Source: Shinella zoogloeoides
GTDB taxonomy: Bacteria; Pseudomonadota; Alphaproteobacteria; Rhizobiales; Rhizobiaceae
Assembly: GCF_030733845.1 (NCBI RefSeq)
Contig: NZ_CP132311.1
Coordinates: 2,049,501 to 2,113,500, forward strand
Length of the DNA: 64,000 bases
Reading direction: 5' to 3'
Under the pieces are notes generated by a model, which worked only from the letters and a program-made list of their open reading frames with translations, did no database searches and was not told the origin of the DNA. Positions 16,090 through 25,425 of the stretch are shown here, in pieces. Positions within the stretch are counted from its first letter, which is position 1. Each line of letters begins with the position of its first letter. Both the position numbers and the translations under genes were made by a program.

Positions 16090-17632
16090 TGCCATCGTGA
16101 TCGGCGCCGGCCACAACGGCCTTGCCGCCGCCACCCGCCTCGCCAAAGGCGGCCGAAAGGTTCTGGTGCTGGAGGCGGCGAACGAACCGGGCGGGGCCAC
16201 GCGCGGCCGGGAATTTTCCCCCGGCTTCCGCTCCGCCGGCCTGGCCCATCTCGTCAACCGGCTGGATGCGGAGGTCGCGAGGGACATCGGCCTCGACCTT
16301 GCGGGCGACGAGACGCTACTGCCGACGACCGTGCTCGACGGCTCCGGCAAGGCGATCACGCTCAACGGCGCCTATGGCGAAAGCATCGACGGCGTTTCCG
16401 CCGAAGAGGCGGCCGCCTTCGCCGCGCTGCGCAGGAAGCTGATCTTCCAGGCCGGCATCCTGAAACGCTTCCTGCGCCGCCCGCCGCCACAGATCGGCGC
16501 CATCTCGCTCGGCGATCTCTCCACGCTTGCCGGCGCCGGCTTCGGCCTCATCCGCAAGGGCCGCAGCGAGGGGCGCGATTTCCTGCGCATGCTGCTGATG
16601 AACGTCGCCGACGTCACCGACGAATATCTCAGCGACGACCGCCTGAAGGGTCTTCTCGCCTTCGACGCGACGCTCGGCATCCATCTCGGCCCGCGCTCGC
16701 CAACCTCGCTGCTCGGCCTCTACTATCGCCTGACCGGCGACGTCGCCGGCCGGACCGGCGGCCAGTTCGTGCCGAGGGGCGGCATGGCCGCCGTCGCGCC
16801 CGCCTTCGTGCGCGCCGCGGAAAAGGCCGGCGTCACCATCCGCTGCGGCACGCCCGTCGGCCGCATCCTCGCCGACCGTGGCCGAACGAGCGGCGTGATC
16901 ACCCGAGACGGCACCGAAATCACCGCCCCCGTCGTCGTCTCGGCCATCCACCCGCAGACCACGTTCCTCCACCTCGTCGATCCCGCCGAAAGCGGCACCG
17001 GCTTCGTGCGCTCGGTGAAGAATGTCCGCAGCTACGGCAATGTCGCCAAGCTCGACCTGGCGCTGGACCGCATCCCGGACTTCGTAGGCCTGTCCGCAGA
17101 CGCCCGCAACGGACGCATCGTGCTGGTACGCTCGAAGGAGCAGGTCGAGACCGCCTTCAACCCGGCAAAATACGGCGAGTTCTCCCCCGACCCGGTGATG
17201 GAAGTGACGCTGCCGAGCCTTGCCGATCCCGCACTCGCCCCCACCGGCGGCTGCACGCTCTCGGCGCTCGTGCAATACGCGCCTTACCGTCGCAAGGCAG
17301 GCTGGGAAAACGGCAAGCCCGCTTTCCTCAAGATCGTGCTGGAGACGCTGGAACGCCATGCGCCCGGCATCGGCAAGTCCGTCATCGCCGCCAGCTTGAT
17401 GACGCCGGTCGATATCGAGGCGGAGTACAACCTGCCCGGCGGCCACTGGCATCACGGCGAGTTGCAGGCCGACCAGTTGCTCGTCAACCGGCCGACGGGC
17501 GCGGCCTCCGGCTACACGACGCCGATCGAGGGCCTCTATCTCGCCAGCGCCGGGGCGCATCCGGGCGGCGGCATTTCCGGCCTGCCGGGCTGGAACGCGG
17601 CCCGTCATATCCTTTCGGGAGGCAAGCCATGA
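16076..17632 (+). CDS. FAD-dependent oxidoreductase, phytoene desaturase-like (2)
   Basis: A 518-residue paralogue of the preceding protein, with FAD motif AIVIGAGHNGLAAATRL, VLEAANEPGGATRG and C-terminal EGLYLASAGAHPGGGISGLPGWNAA. The paralogues share a plan but are clearly diverged, for example in the substrate region (residues 130-300), so they probably have different steps or form a heterodimer. It starts within the previous gene, and its stop overlaps the GcvT-like gene by four bases (ATGA). Confidence 0.87.
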   Translation: MTSFDAIVIGAGHNGLAAATRLAKGGRKVLVLEAANEPGGATRGREFSPGFRSAGLAHLVNRLDAEVARDIGLDLAGDETLLPTTVLDGSGKAITLNGAYGESIDGVSAEEAAAFAALRRKLIFQAGILKRFLRRPPPQIGAISLGDLSTLAGAGFGLIRKGRSEGRDFLRMLLMNVADVTDEYLSDDRLKGLLAFDATLGIHLGPRSPTSLLGLYYRLTGDVAGRTGGQFVPRGGMAAVAPAFVRAAEKAGVTIRCGTPVGRILADRGRTSGVITRDGTEITAPVVVSAIHPQTTFLHLVDPAESGTGFVRSVKNVRSYGNVAKLDLALDRIPDFVGLSADARNGRIVLVRSKEQVETAFNPAKYGEFSPDPVMEVTLPSLADPALAPTGGCTLSALVQYAPYRRKAGWENGKPAFLKIVLETLERHAPGIGKSVIAASLMTPVDIEAEYNLPGGHWHHGELQADQLLVNRPTGAASGYTTPIEGLYLASAGAHPGGGISGLPGWNAARHILSGGKP

Positions 17633-18861
17633 ACGCCATGACGAAATCCGCCGCGGAACTGCGCCGTGCGGCGCGCGACCATATCCGCGCGCCGCGTCTG
17701 GAAACGCCCTTCCACGACCGGCTGATGGCGCTGAGCGAGGTCAACGACTGGTACAACTGGGCCGGCTACAAGGCGCCGCATTCGCTCACCGACGGCGAAC
17801 TCGAATATTTCGCCATCCGCTCCACTGCCGCGCTTTTCGATATTTCGCCCATGGTGAAATACCGCATCATCGGCCCGGACGCCGAACGCTACCTCAACCG
17901 CCTGACGCTGCGCGATGTCAGAAAACTCGGCGTGAACCGCGTGCACTACACCGCCTGGTGCGACGACCATGGCCATGTGCTGGACGACGGCACGCTCTTT
18001 CGTCTGGCCGAACAGGAATTCCGCCTGTGCTGTCAGGAACGCCACCTGCCCTGGCTGCTCGACAGCGCCTTCGGCTTTTCCGTCGATATCCGCGAGGAGA
18101 CCGAGGAGATTGCCGGCCTCGCCTTGCAGGGGCCGACCAGCTATGCCGTGCTGCGCGATGCCGGCTTCATCGGCGCGGACAGGCTGAAGCCGTTCGACAT
18201 CGCCACCTTCCCGCACGAAGGCGGCGAGGTGACGATCTCGCGCACCGGCTTTACCGGTGACCTCGGCTACGAACTCTTCGTGCCGCGCGCGAAAGCCCTT
18301 TCTCTTTGGGATCGGCTGTGGACCGCCGGCGAACAGCACGCCATCCGCGCCATCGGCTACGGCGCGCTCAACCAGACGCGCATAGAGGCCGGCTTCATCG
18401 TCGCCAATACCGACTTCATCACCGCCGAGGGCGCGCTGCGCGCCGACCGGGTGCGCATGCCGGACGAGATCGGCCTCGACTGGCTGGTCGATCCGGAAAA
18501 ACCCAACTTCAACGGCCGCCGCGCGATCCTTGATGCACGGCGGAATCAAACTCTGAAGCACATCCTCGTCGGCCTTGAAATCGAAGGAAATATTCCCGCC
18601 GAGCACGCCATCGTCTACCATCGCAAAAAACACGAGGCAGGGCTCGTCACCGCCGCGATCTGGTCGCCGACGGCCAAGCGGAACATCGCCATTGCCAGCC
18701 TCGAACGACCCTATGGGTCGAAGTTCACGGACGACCTCTGGGTAGAGATCTACGCCTTGCGCGAGCTGAAATACCAGAAGCTGATGAAACGGGCGAGGAT
18801 CGTGCCGCGCCCCTTCGTCAAGCTGGCGCGCCGTACCGTGACGCCTCCGGGCCACAAATAG
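17629..18861 (+). CDS. GcvT/DmdA-like folate-dependent C1 (methyl) transferase
   Basis: A 410-residue member of the aminomethyltransferase family. The GcvT folate-binding fold is shown by EYFAIRSTAALFDISPMVKYRIIGPDAERYLNRL, ISRTGFTGDLGYELFVP and the C-terminal barrel GLEIEGNIPAEHAIVYH ... GLVTAAIWSPTAKRNIAIA. Relatives include GcvT, DMSP demethylase DmdA and the aryl O-demethylases LigM/DesA; all move a C1 group to tetrahydrofolate. Here it would capture methyl or formaldehyde-level carbon released by the Rieske or FAD enzymes (inference). It is the third gene of the plus-strand operon. Confidence 0.87.
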   Translation: MNAMTKSAAELRRAARDHIRAPRLETPFHDRLMALSEVNDWYNWAGYKAPHSLTDGELEYFAIRSTAALFDISPMVKYRIIGPDAERYLNRLTLRDVRKLGVNRVHYTAWCDDHGHVLDDGTLFRLAEQEFRLCCQERHLPWLLDSAFGFSVDIREETEEIAGLALQGPTSYAVLRDAGFIGADRLKPFDIATFPHEGGEVTISRTGFTGDLGYELFVPRAKALSLWDRLWTAGEQHAIRAIGYGALNQTRIEAGFIVANTDFITAEGALRADRVRMPDEIGLDWLVDPEKPNFNGRRAILDARRNQTLKHILVGLEIEGNIPAEHAIVYHRKKHEAGLVTAAIWSPTAKRNIAIASLERPYGSKFTDDLWVEIYALRELKYQKLMKRARIVPRPFVKLARRTVTPPGHK

Positions 18862-19110
18862 ATGGACGAGGAAACCCGCCGCAACTGGGAGATCATAACC
18901 ATGCCGCCCGGGGCCGAATGGTCCGGGCGTGCGCGCTATGCGGCGGCCATGTATTTCTGCCAGCGCGGCCAGATGGCGCCGGAGGTGCTGGAGATCTACC
19001 GCATCTGTTCGCGGCTCGATGCGGAGGACCCCGTCTCCGTGCTCAGGCGATGGCAGGTCGGCGCGGAATGGATCGAGCGGCTTGAAGCCTGGCGCGGGAG
19101 GTCAGGCTGA
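18862..19110 (+). CDS. Orphan 82-aa protein at end of catabolic operon
   Basis: An 82-residue soluble protein I do not recognise. The ATG directly follows the TAG of the GcvT-like gene (TAGATG), so it is translated by coupling. It is acidic and aromatic, with ETRRNWEIITMPPG, one Cys (YFCQRG), and a helical body EVLEIYRICSRLDAEDPVSVLRRWQVGAEWIERLEAW. Its last nine bases overlap the 3' end of the convergent TetR gene. Position suggests an accessory subunit or small partner of the flavoenzymes, which is a guess. Confidence 0.65.
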   Translation: MDEETRRNWEIITMPPGAEWSGRARYAAAMYFCQRGQMAPEVLEIYRICSRLDAEDPVSVLRRWQVGAEWIERLEAWRGRSG

Positions 19111-19725
19111 GCGCGTGTGCGAGGAATAGCTGAGGAACAGCCGCCGCAGCGCCTCCTTGCCCTCGCTGGCAATGTCGAACCGGCGGCCGAACAGCAGCCA
19201 TTCCGAACAAAGCCCCTTGATGACCCAGCGCAGCATGGAGGCGGCCGAATGCGGCGTCCAGCAGGCGCAAAGCCTGCCCTGCCCCTCGGCCTTCGAAAAG
19301 GCCGCTTCCAGCGCCTGCATGTGTTCGTCGTCTATATCGTTCTGCCGTTCGGAAATACTGGCGAACTCGCCGATCGTATCGCAGCGCAGGAGGATCGAGA
19401 GGATACGCTGGCGGTGCTCGTCCTCGGCCAAAAGCTCCAGCCATTCCCGGCCGACCCGCTCGAGAACGCCGAGCACGTCGGCGTTTTCCGCCTCCAGCTC
19501 CCGGGCGATCAGGTCTTCCTGCGGCAGGGGGAGCGAGTTGTAGAGTTCCAGCACGAGGTCCGCCCGGTTGGCGAAGTGCCAGTAGATGGCGCCGCGGGTG
19601 ACCCCCGCGGCGCGCGCCACATCCTCCATGGAGGCATGGGCGACCCCTTTTTCGTAGAAGACCTTTTCGGCCGCCAGCAGGATCTGCTGGCGGGTTTCCT
19701 TGGCCTCTGCCTTGGTCCGGCGCAT
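19102..19725 (-). CDS. TetR/AcrR-family repressor of the RND pump (SmeR/TtgR-like)
   Basis: A 207-residue repressor closely resembling AcrR/TtgR/SmeR: the KAEAKETRQQILLAAEKVFYEKG start, HTH VTRGAIYWHFANRADLV, and a C-terminal drug-binding domain. It lies six bases after the pump gene on the same strand, so it is the last gene of the pump operon and can autoregulate. A matching AcrR-type operator is at 24310-24333. From memory, Ensifer meliloti carries smeA, smeB and smeR in this arrangement next to an ngc amino-sugar operon; I infer orthology from context. Confidence 0.88.
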   Translation of the reverse strand: MRRTKAEAKETRQQILLAAEKVFYEKGVAHASMEDVARAAGVTRGAIYWHFANRADLVLELYNSLPLPQEDLIARELEAENADVLGVLERVGREWLELLAEDEHRQRILSILLRCDTIGEFASISERQNDIDDEHMQALEAAFSKAEGQGRLCACWTPHSAASMLRWVIKGLCSEWLLFGRRFDIASEGKEALRRLFLSYSSHTRSA

Positions 19726-19731
19726 GGCGGC

Positions 19732-22700
19732 CTACTCCGCCGGGCTTGGCGCCGGAGCCGGCTGCTCCTTCTTTTTGCCGTAACCGAACAGCTTCATCAC
19801 GAAGACGAAGAAGACCGGCACGAAGAAGATGGCGAGCACGGTGGCGGTGATCATGCCGCCCATCACGCCGGTGCCGATGGCGCGCTGGCTGCCCGAGCTT
19901 GCGCCCGTCGCGATCGCGAGCGGCAGAACGCCGAGCGTGAAGGCGAGCGAGGTCATCAGGATCGGGCGGAAGCGCAGGTGGCAGGCCTCGATGGTCGCGT
20001 CGAGCAGCGACCGGCCGTCCTCCATAAGCTCCTTGGCGAACTCGATGATCAGGATCGCGTTCTTCGCCGAAAGGCCGATGATCGCGATCAGGCCCACCTT
20101 GAAGTACACGTCGTTCGACATGTCGCGCAGCGTCACGGCAAGCACGGCGCCGATGACGCCGAGCGGCACGACGAGGATGACGGCGAACGGGATCGACCAG
20201 CTTTCATAAAGCGCCGCAAGGCACAGGAACACCAGGAGGATCGAGAGGCCGACGAGGATCGGCGCCTGCGAACCGGACTGGATTTCCTGCAGCGACTGGC
20301 CCGTCCATTCGTAGCCGAAGCCCGGCGGCAGTTGGCCGGCAAGCCGCTCCATCTCGGCAATCGCGTCACCGGAAGAGAAGCCCGGCTTGGTCTCGCCGCT
20401 GAGGCGCATGGACGGATAGCCGTTGTAGCCGACCGTCTGCGTCGGCGCCATCGTCCACTCCGCTGTCGCAAAGGCCGAGATCGGAACCATGCCGCCGCTA
20501 GAATTGCGCACGTTGAGCTTCAGCAGGTCGGCCACCTGCATGCGTTCGTTCTGGTCCGCCTGGACCGTCACGCGCTGCATGCGCCCGGCATTCGGGAAGT
20601 CGTTGACATAGGTCGAGCCGAGATTGGTCGAGATCGTCGAGTTGATATCGGCGAAGGTCACACCGAAGGTATTGGCCTTCTCGCGGTCGATCAGGACATT
20701 GACCTGAGCCGCGTCCGGCATGCCTTCGACGCGCACGCCCGTCACAACATTGCTCTGGGCCGCGAGACCGATAAGCTGGCCGGTCGCGGCCGAAAGCGCC
20801 TGCTGGCCAAGTCCGCCGCGGTCCTGAAGACGGAACGAGAAGCCGCCCGTCGTGCCGAGACCCTGGATCGGCGGCGGCGACAGCGCGAAGCTGATCGCGT
20901 CCTTGATCTGGCTCATCGCCATGCTGGCACGCCCGGCGATCGCCTGCGCCGAATCTTCCGGCCCGCGCTCGCTCCAGTCCTTCAGCGTCACGAAGGCGAG
21001 ACCGGCATTCTGGCCGGCACCGAAGAACGAGAAGCCGTTGATGCCGACGATCGTGTTGACGGCCTTTTCCTGGCCGAAGATCGTCTCGACCTGCGTGAGC
21101 ACCTCGTCGGTACGATGGCCCGTCGCTTCGGAGGGAAGCTGCATCATGACGATGGCAAAACCCTGGTCTTCATCCGGCAGGAACGAGGACGGCAGCTTCA
21201 GGAACATGTAGCCGAGGCCGGCGAGGATCGCGATATAGATCACCATGACGCGGCCGGTGCGACGGATCAGCCAGCCGACCGTGCCGCTATAGCCTTTCGA
21301 GCTGCGGTCGAAACCGCGGTTGAACCAGCCGAAGAAGCCGCGCTTGGTGTGGTGATGCCCCTTCGGAACCTGCTTCAGGAAGCTGCCGGCAAGCGCCGGG
21401 GTCAGCGACAGAGCGAGGAAGGCCGAGAAGAGGATCGAGACGACCATCGTCAGCGAGAACTGCTGGTAGATGACGCCGACCGCGCCCGGGAAGAAGCCCA
21501 TCGGGATGAACACCGAGGCGAGCACCAGCGTGATGCCGATGACGGCGCCGGTGATCTGCTTCATCGCCTTGCGGGTTGCCTCCTTCGGCGGCAGGCCCTC
21601 TTCCGACATGATGCGCTCGACATTCTCCACCACGATGATCGCGTCATCGACGAGAATGCCGATGGCGAGCACCATGGCGAACATGGTGAGCACGTTGATC
21701 GAGAAGCCCATGGCAAGCATGACGGCGCAGGTGCCGAGCAGCGCGACGGGAACGACGAGCGTCGGGATGATCGTGTAGCGGATGTTCTGCAGGAAAAGGA
21801 ACATCACGAGGAACACGAGGCCGACGGCTTCCAGCAGCGTGTGCAGAACCTTCTCGATCGATACCTTCACGAAGGGCGAAGTGTCGTAGGGCATCGAATA
21901 TTCGATGCCCGGCGGGAAGAACTTCGCCAGTTCGTCCATGCGGGCCTTGATCGCCTCGGAGGTCGCCATGGCGTTGCCGCTCGGCGAAAGCTGCACGGCG
22001 ACAGCAGCCGAGGGCTGACCGTTGAGGCGCGTCGAGAACGAATAGGTCTCGCCGCCCACTTCGACGCGCGCGACGTCGCGCAGGCGCACGGCCGAACCGT
22101 CCGCATTCGCACGCAGAACGATGGCCCCGAATTCCTCCGGCGTCGTGAGCTGGCCCTTGATGTTGACCGGCGCGGCGATCTGCTGGGTGATCGGGTTCGG
22201 CTGCGCGCCGATGCTGCCGGCCGCGATCTGGGCGTTCTGCGCCTGCACGGCGGCGGTAACGTCCGCTGCCGTCAGGTTGAGGCCGAGCATCTTGGCGGGA
22301 TCGAGCCAGATGCGCATGGACCGCTGCGTGGCGAAGAGCTGCGCACGGCCGACGCCGGGCACGCGCTGGACTTCAGACAAGACGTTGCGGTTCACGTAGT
22401 CGCCGAGGCTGATGGCATCCATCGAGCCGTCGGTGGAGGTGAGCGCGACGATCAGCAGGAAGCCGGAACCCGCCTCTTCCACCTGCACGCCCTGACGGCG
22501 CACGGAATCGGGAAGGCGCGGCTCGACGCGGCTGATGCGGTTCTGGACGTCGACCGAAGCCTGGCTCGGATCGGTGCCCGGCGCGAAGGTGATGTTGATT
22601 TCCGCCGATCCCGAAGCGCTCGAGGTCGATTCGAAATACAGCATGCCCTCGACACCGTTCAGCTCATCCTCGATGAGCTTGGTGACGCTCTGGTAGGTAT

Positions 22701-22866
22701 CCTGCGAGGATGCGCCGGAATAGGACGTCGATACCGAAATCTGCGGCGGGGCGACGTCCGGATACTGCGCGATCGGCAGAAGCGGAATGGAGATGGCGCC
22801 GGCGATCATGATGAAGATCGCGACCACCCAGGCGAAAATCGGCCTGTCTATGAAAAAACTGGGCAT
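19732..22866 (-). CDS. RND multidrug efflux pump, HAE1 family (AcrB/SmeB-like)
   Basis: A 1044-residue inner-membrane proton/drug antiporter, full length for the family. TM1 is FFIDRPIFAWVVAIFIMIAG. The proton-relay pair of adjacent Asp lies in TM4, in GILVDDAIIVVENVERIM, with Lys in TM10 (IGLSAKNAILIIEFAKELMEDG). The periplasmic docking and porter loops are in the expected two repeats. It pairs with the lipoprotein adaptor 12 bp upstream; no outer-membrane TolC gene is here, so a genomic TolC/BepC-like protein must serve. The tail is AKKKEQPAPAP-type. Confidence 0.95.
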   Translation of the reverse strand: MPSFFIDRPIFAWVVAIFIMIAGAISIPLLPIAQYPDVAPPQISVSTSYSGASSQDTYQSVTKLIEDELNGVEGMLYFESTSSASGSAEINITFAPGTDPSQASVDVQNRISRVEPRLPDSVRRQGVQVEEAGSGFLLIVALTSTDGSMDAISLGDYVNRNVLSEVQRVPGVGRAQLFATQRSMRIWLDPAKMLGLNLTAADVTAAVQAQNAQIAAGSIGAQPNPITQQIAAPVNIKGQLTTPEEFGAIVLRANADGSAVRLRDVARVEVGGETYSFSTRLNGQPSAAVAVQLSPSGNAMATSEAIKARMDELAKFFPPGIEYSMPYDTSPFVKVSIEKVLHTLLEAVGLVFLVMFLFLQNIRYTIIPTLVVPVALLGTCAVMLAMGFSINVLTMFAMVLAIGILVDDAIIVVENVERIMSEEGLPPKEATRKAMKQITGAVIGITLVLASVFIPMGFFPGAVGVIYQQFSLTMVVSILFSAFLALSLTPALAGSFLKQVPKGHHHTKRGFFGWFNRGFDRSSKGYSGTVGWLIRRTGRVMVIYIAILAGLGYMFLKLPSSFLPDEDQGFAIVMMQLPSEATGHRTDEVLTQVETIFGQEKAVNTIVGINGFSFFGAGQNAGLAFVTLKDWSERGPEDSAQAIAGRASMAMSQIKDAISFALSPPPIQGLGTTGGFSFRLQDRGGLGQQALSAATGQLIGLAAQSNVVTGVRVEGMPDAAQVNVLIDREKANTFGVTFADINSTISTNLGSTYVNDFPNAGRMQRVTVQADQNERMQVADLLKLNVRNSSGGMVPISAFATAEWTMAPTQTVGYNGYPSMRLSGETKPGFSSGDAIAEMERLAGQLPPGFGYEWTGQSLQEIQSGSQAPILVGLSILLVFLCLAALYESWSIPFAVILVVPLGVIGAVLAVTLRDMSNDVYFKVGLIAIIGLSAKNAILIIEFAKELMEDGRSLLDATIEACHLRFRPILMTSLAFTLGVLPLAIATGASSGSQRAIGTGVMGGMITATVLAIFFVPVFFVFVMKLFGYGKKKEQPAPAPSPAE

Positions 22867-22877
22867 CGTCCGGATCC

Positions 22878-24224
22878 TTACTTTGCCTGCTCGGTCTTGG
22901 CGGCATCCTCGCCGCCTTCGGCCTTGCCGGCTTCGCCGGTCGGGGCAGCGCCCTCCCCGCCTGCAGCCTTGGCATCCTTGCCGGCCTCACCGGTCGGGGC
23001 AGCGCCTTCCCCGCCCTCAGCCTTGGCATCCTTGCCGGCTTCGGCAGCGCCACCTTCGGCAGGCTGCTTTCCGGCATTGGCGGCGGCATTCGGGTCCCAC
23101 TCGGCCGGAACGACTTCACCGCCCGGCTGAACCTTCTGGAAGCCCTCGACGATGATCTTCTCGCCGTCCTTCAGGCCATCCGTGATGACCCAGCGCGTGC
23201 CCGAGGCACGGCCGACGCGCACGGGACGGGTGCCGGCCTTGTTGTCGGCGGAGACGACATAGACCAGCGCGGTGCCCGAGGCGTCACGCTGCACGGCCTG
23301 CTGCGGCACCAGCACGGCGCCCTTCTCGATGCCCTGCTCGATCTGCACGCGCACATACATGCCCGGCAGGAGGTCGCCATCGGGGTTCGGGAATTCGCCG
23401 CGCAGCGTCACCTGGCCGGTCGTCTCATCGACCGCGGCTTCCGAGAAGAGCAGCTTGCCCGAATGCGGATAGGCGCTACCGTCGTCGAGCATCAGCTTGA
23501 CGTCGGCCGAGTTGTTGTCGGCCATCAGGTCGCCGTCCTCCAGCGCCTTGCGCAGGCGCATGAGGTCCGTCGCCGACTGCGTGAAGTCGGCATAAACCGG
23601 GTCGAGCTGCTGGATCGTGGCGAGGTTTTCCGTGCCGTTGGCCGAAACCAGCGCGCCTTCGGTGATGAGGGCACGGCCGATGCGGCCGCTGATCGGGGCC
23701 TTCACCTCGGTATACTGAAGATTGAGCTTGGCCGTGGCGAGACCCGCCTCGGCGATCGCGACATCGGCATCGGCCTGCGCCAGCTTGGCGATGGCGTCGT
23801 CATAGGCCTGCGCGGAGGCAACGTTCGACTTCTTCAGCTGCTCCTGGCGCACCGTGTCGTTCTTTGCCTGGGCCTGCACGGCCTTGGCACGGCGCAGCGT
23901 GGCTTCCGCGCTGTCGACCTGCACCTGGAACGAGGCCGGGTCGATGCGGTAGAGCACGTCACCTTCCTTGACCTGCGAGCCCTGCTCGAAGACGCGTTCG
24001 ATGACGATGCCGGTGGCGCGCGGGCGAACCTCGGCGGTACGGGTCGCAGCGATGCGGCCCGGCAGGTCGTTGGTGATCGGCACGTCCTCGGCCTTCGCCG
24101 TGATGACAGCTACCTGCGGTGGGGGAAAGGAAAAGCCGCCCTGCGGTGCCTGTTCGTCCTGGCAGCCGGCGAGAATCAAAAGGGCGCCAAAGGTCGCAAT
24201 CGAAATCGGTCTCGTGAAACGCAT
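22878..24224 (-). CDS. RND periplasmic adaptor lipoprotein (AcrA/SmeA-like)
   Basis: A 448-residue membrane-fusion protein anchored by a lipobox (ATFGALLILAGC, Cys at residue 18). The lipoyl and alpha-hairpin regions are seen in RTAEVRPRATGIVIERVFEQGSQVKEGDVLY and the coiled coil RAKAVQAQAKNDTVRQEQLKKS; the beta-barrel follows. After about residue 385 the protein has an unusual low-complexity Ala/Gly/Glu/Lys tail with 18-residue tandem repeats. The start at 24224 has GGAAG upstream. It is the first gene of the pump operon. Confidence 0.92.
   Translation of the reverse strand: MRFTRPISIATFGALLILAGCQDEQAPQGGFSFPPPQVAVITAKAEDVPITNDLPGRIAATRTAEVRPRATGIVIERVFEQGSQVKEGDVLYRIDPASFQVQVDSAEATLRRAKAVQAQAKNDTVRQEQLKKSNVASAQAYDDAIAKLAQADADVAIAEAGLATAKLNLQYTEVKAPISGRIGRALITEGALVSANGTENLATIQQLDPVYADFTQSATDLMRLRKALEDGDLMADNNSADVKLMLDDGSAYPHSGKLLFSEAAVDETTGQVTLRGEFPNPDGDLLPGMYVRVQIEQGIEKGAVLVPQQAVQRDASGTALVYVVSADNKAGTRPVRVGRASGTRWVITDGLKDGEKIIVEGFQKVQPGGEVVPAEWDPNAAANAGKQPAEGGAAEAGKDAKAEGGEGAAPTGEAGKDAKAAGGEGAAPTGEAGKAEGGEDAAKTEQAK
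22923..23030. repeat. 54-bp in-frame tandem repeat in the adaptor tail
   Basis: Two consecutive 54-bp units, 22923-22976 and 22977-23030, differ at few positions; a third decayed unit follows at 23031. Each encodes 18 residues of the type DAKAxGGEGAAPTGEAGK. A multiple of three preserves the frame, so copy number can vary without breaking the gene. Confidence 0.85.
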
Positions 24225-24278
24225 GGGTTCTTCCATAGGCAATGCCGGGGGAAGGCCGGCAGGGTGCTGAAAACGAGT

Positions 24279-24308
24279 CGATGCGGTGATCGCCGGACCA
24301 CCGCATCG
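24279..24308 (-). promoter_or_regulatory. Leader hairpin of the RND pump operon
   Basis: A perfect 10-bp stem, CGATGCGGTG / CACCGCATCG, with a 10-base loop lies between the repressor operator and the adaptor start. It would be transcribed in the 5' leader and could affect mRNA stability or translation. Confidence 0.5.
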
Positions 24309-24309
24309 C

Positions 24310-24333
24310 AACATACAAACAAGGCTGTATGTT
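24310..24333. promoter_or_regulatory. AcrR/TtgR-type operator of the RND pump operon
   Basis: AACATACA-N8-TGTATGTT, 24 bp with perfect 8-bp arms, matches the architecture of the Escherichia coli AcrR operator (nACATACA-N8-TGTATGTn). It lies about 85 bp upstream of the adaptor start and is the expected target of the TetR protein at 19102-19725. Confidence 0.75.
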
Positions 24334-24413
24334 AGTTCCTGATATTTGACAATCGTAGATCACGGCGGGAGATGCCGCAATCCTTCCTTATCACGGATTT
24401 GTGATGAGGGGCC

Positions 24414-25415
<1,002 letters not shown>

Positions 25416-25425
25416 TGATTTCCCC

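Noticed and set aside
14470..17632. Carotenoid desaturase pair
   Set aside because: The fold is CrtI-like, but no phytoene synthase or other carotenoid gene is near, and the regulon context points to amine catabolism.
5704..19110. Recent horizontal island carrying the catabolic genes
   Set aside because: No tRNA edge, integrase, transposase or direct-repeat boundary, and base composition looks like the neighbours by eye.
19117..23130. A 1337-residue plus-strand open frame
   Set aside because: It is antisense to the TetR and RND pump genes, which have full family motifs; the translated product is Arg/His/Glu-rich and shows no domain. Codon bias of GC-rich DNA produces such shadows.
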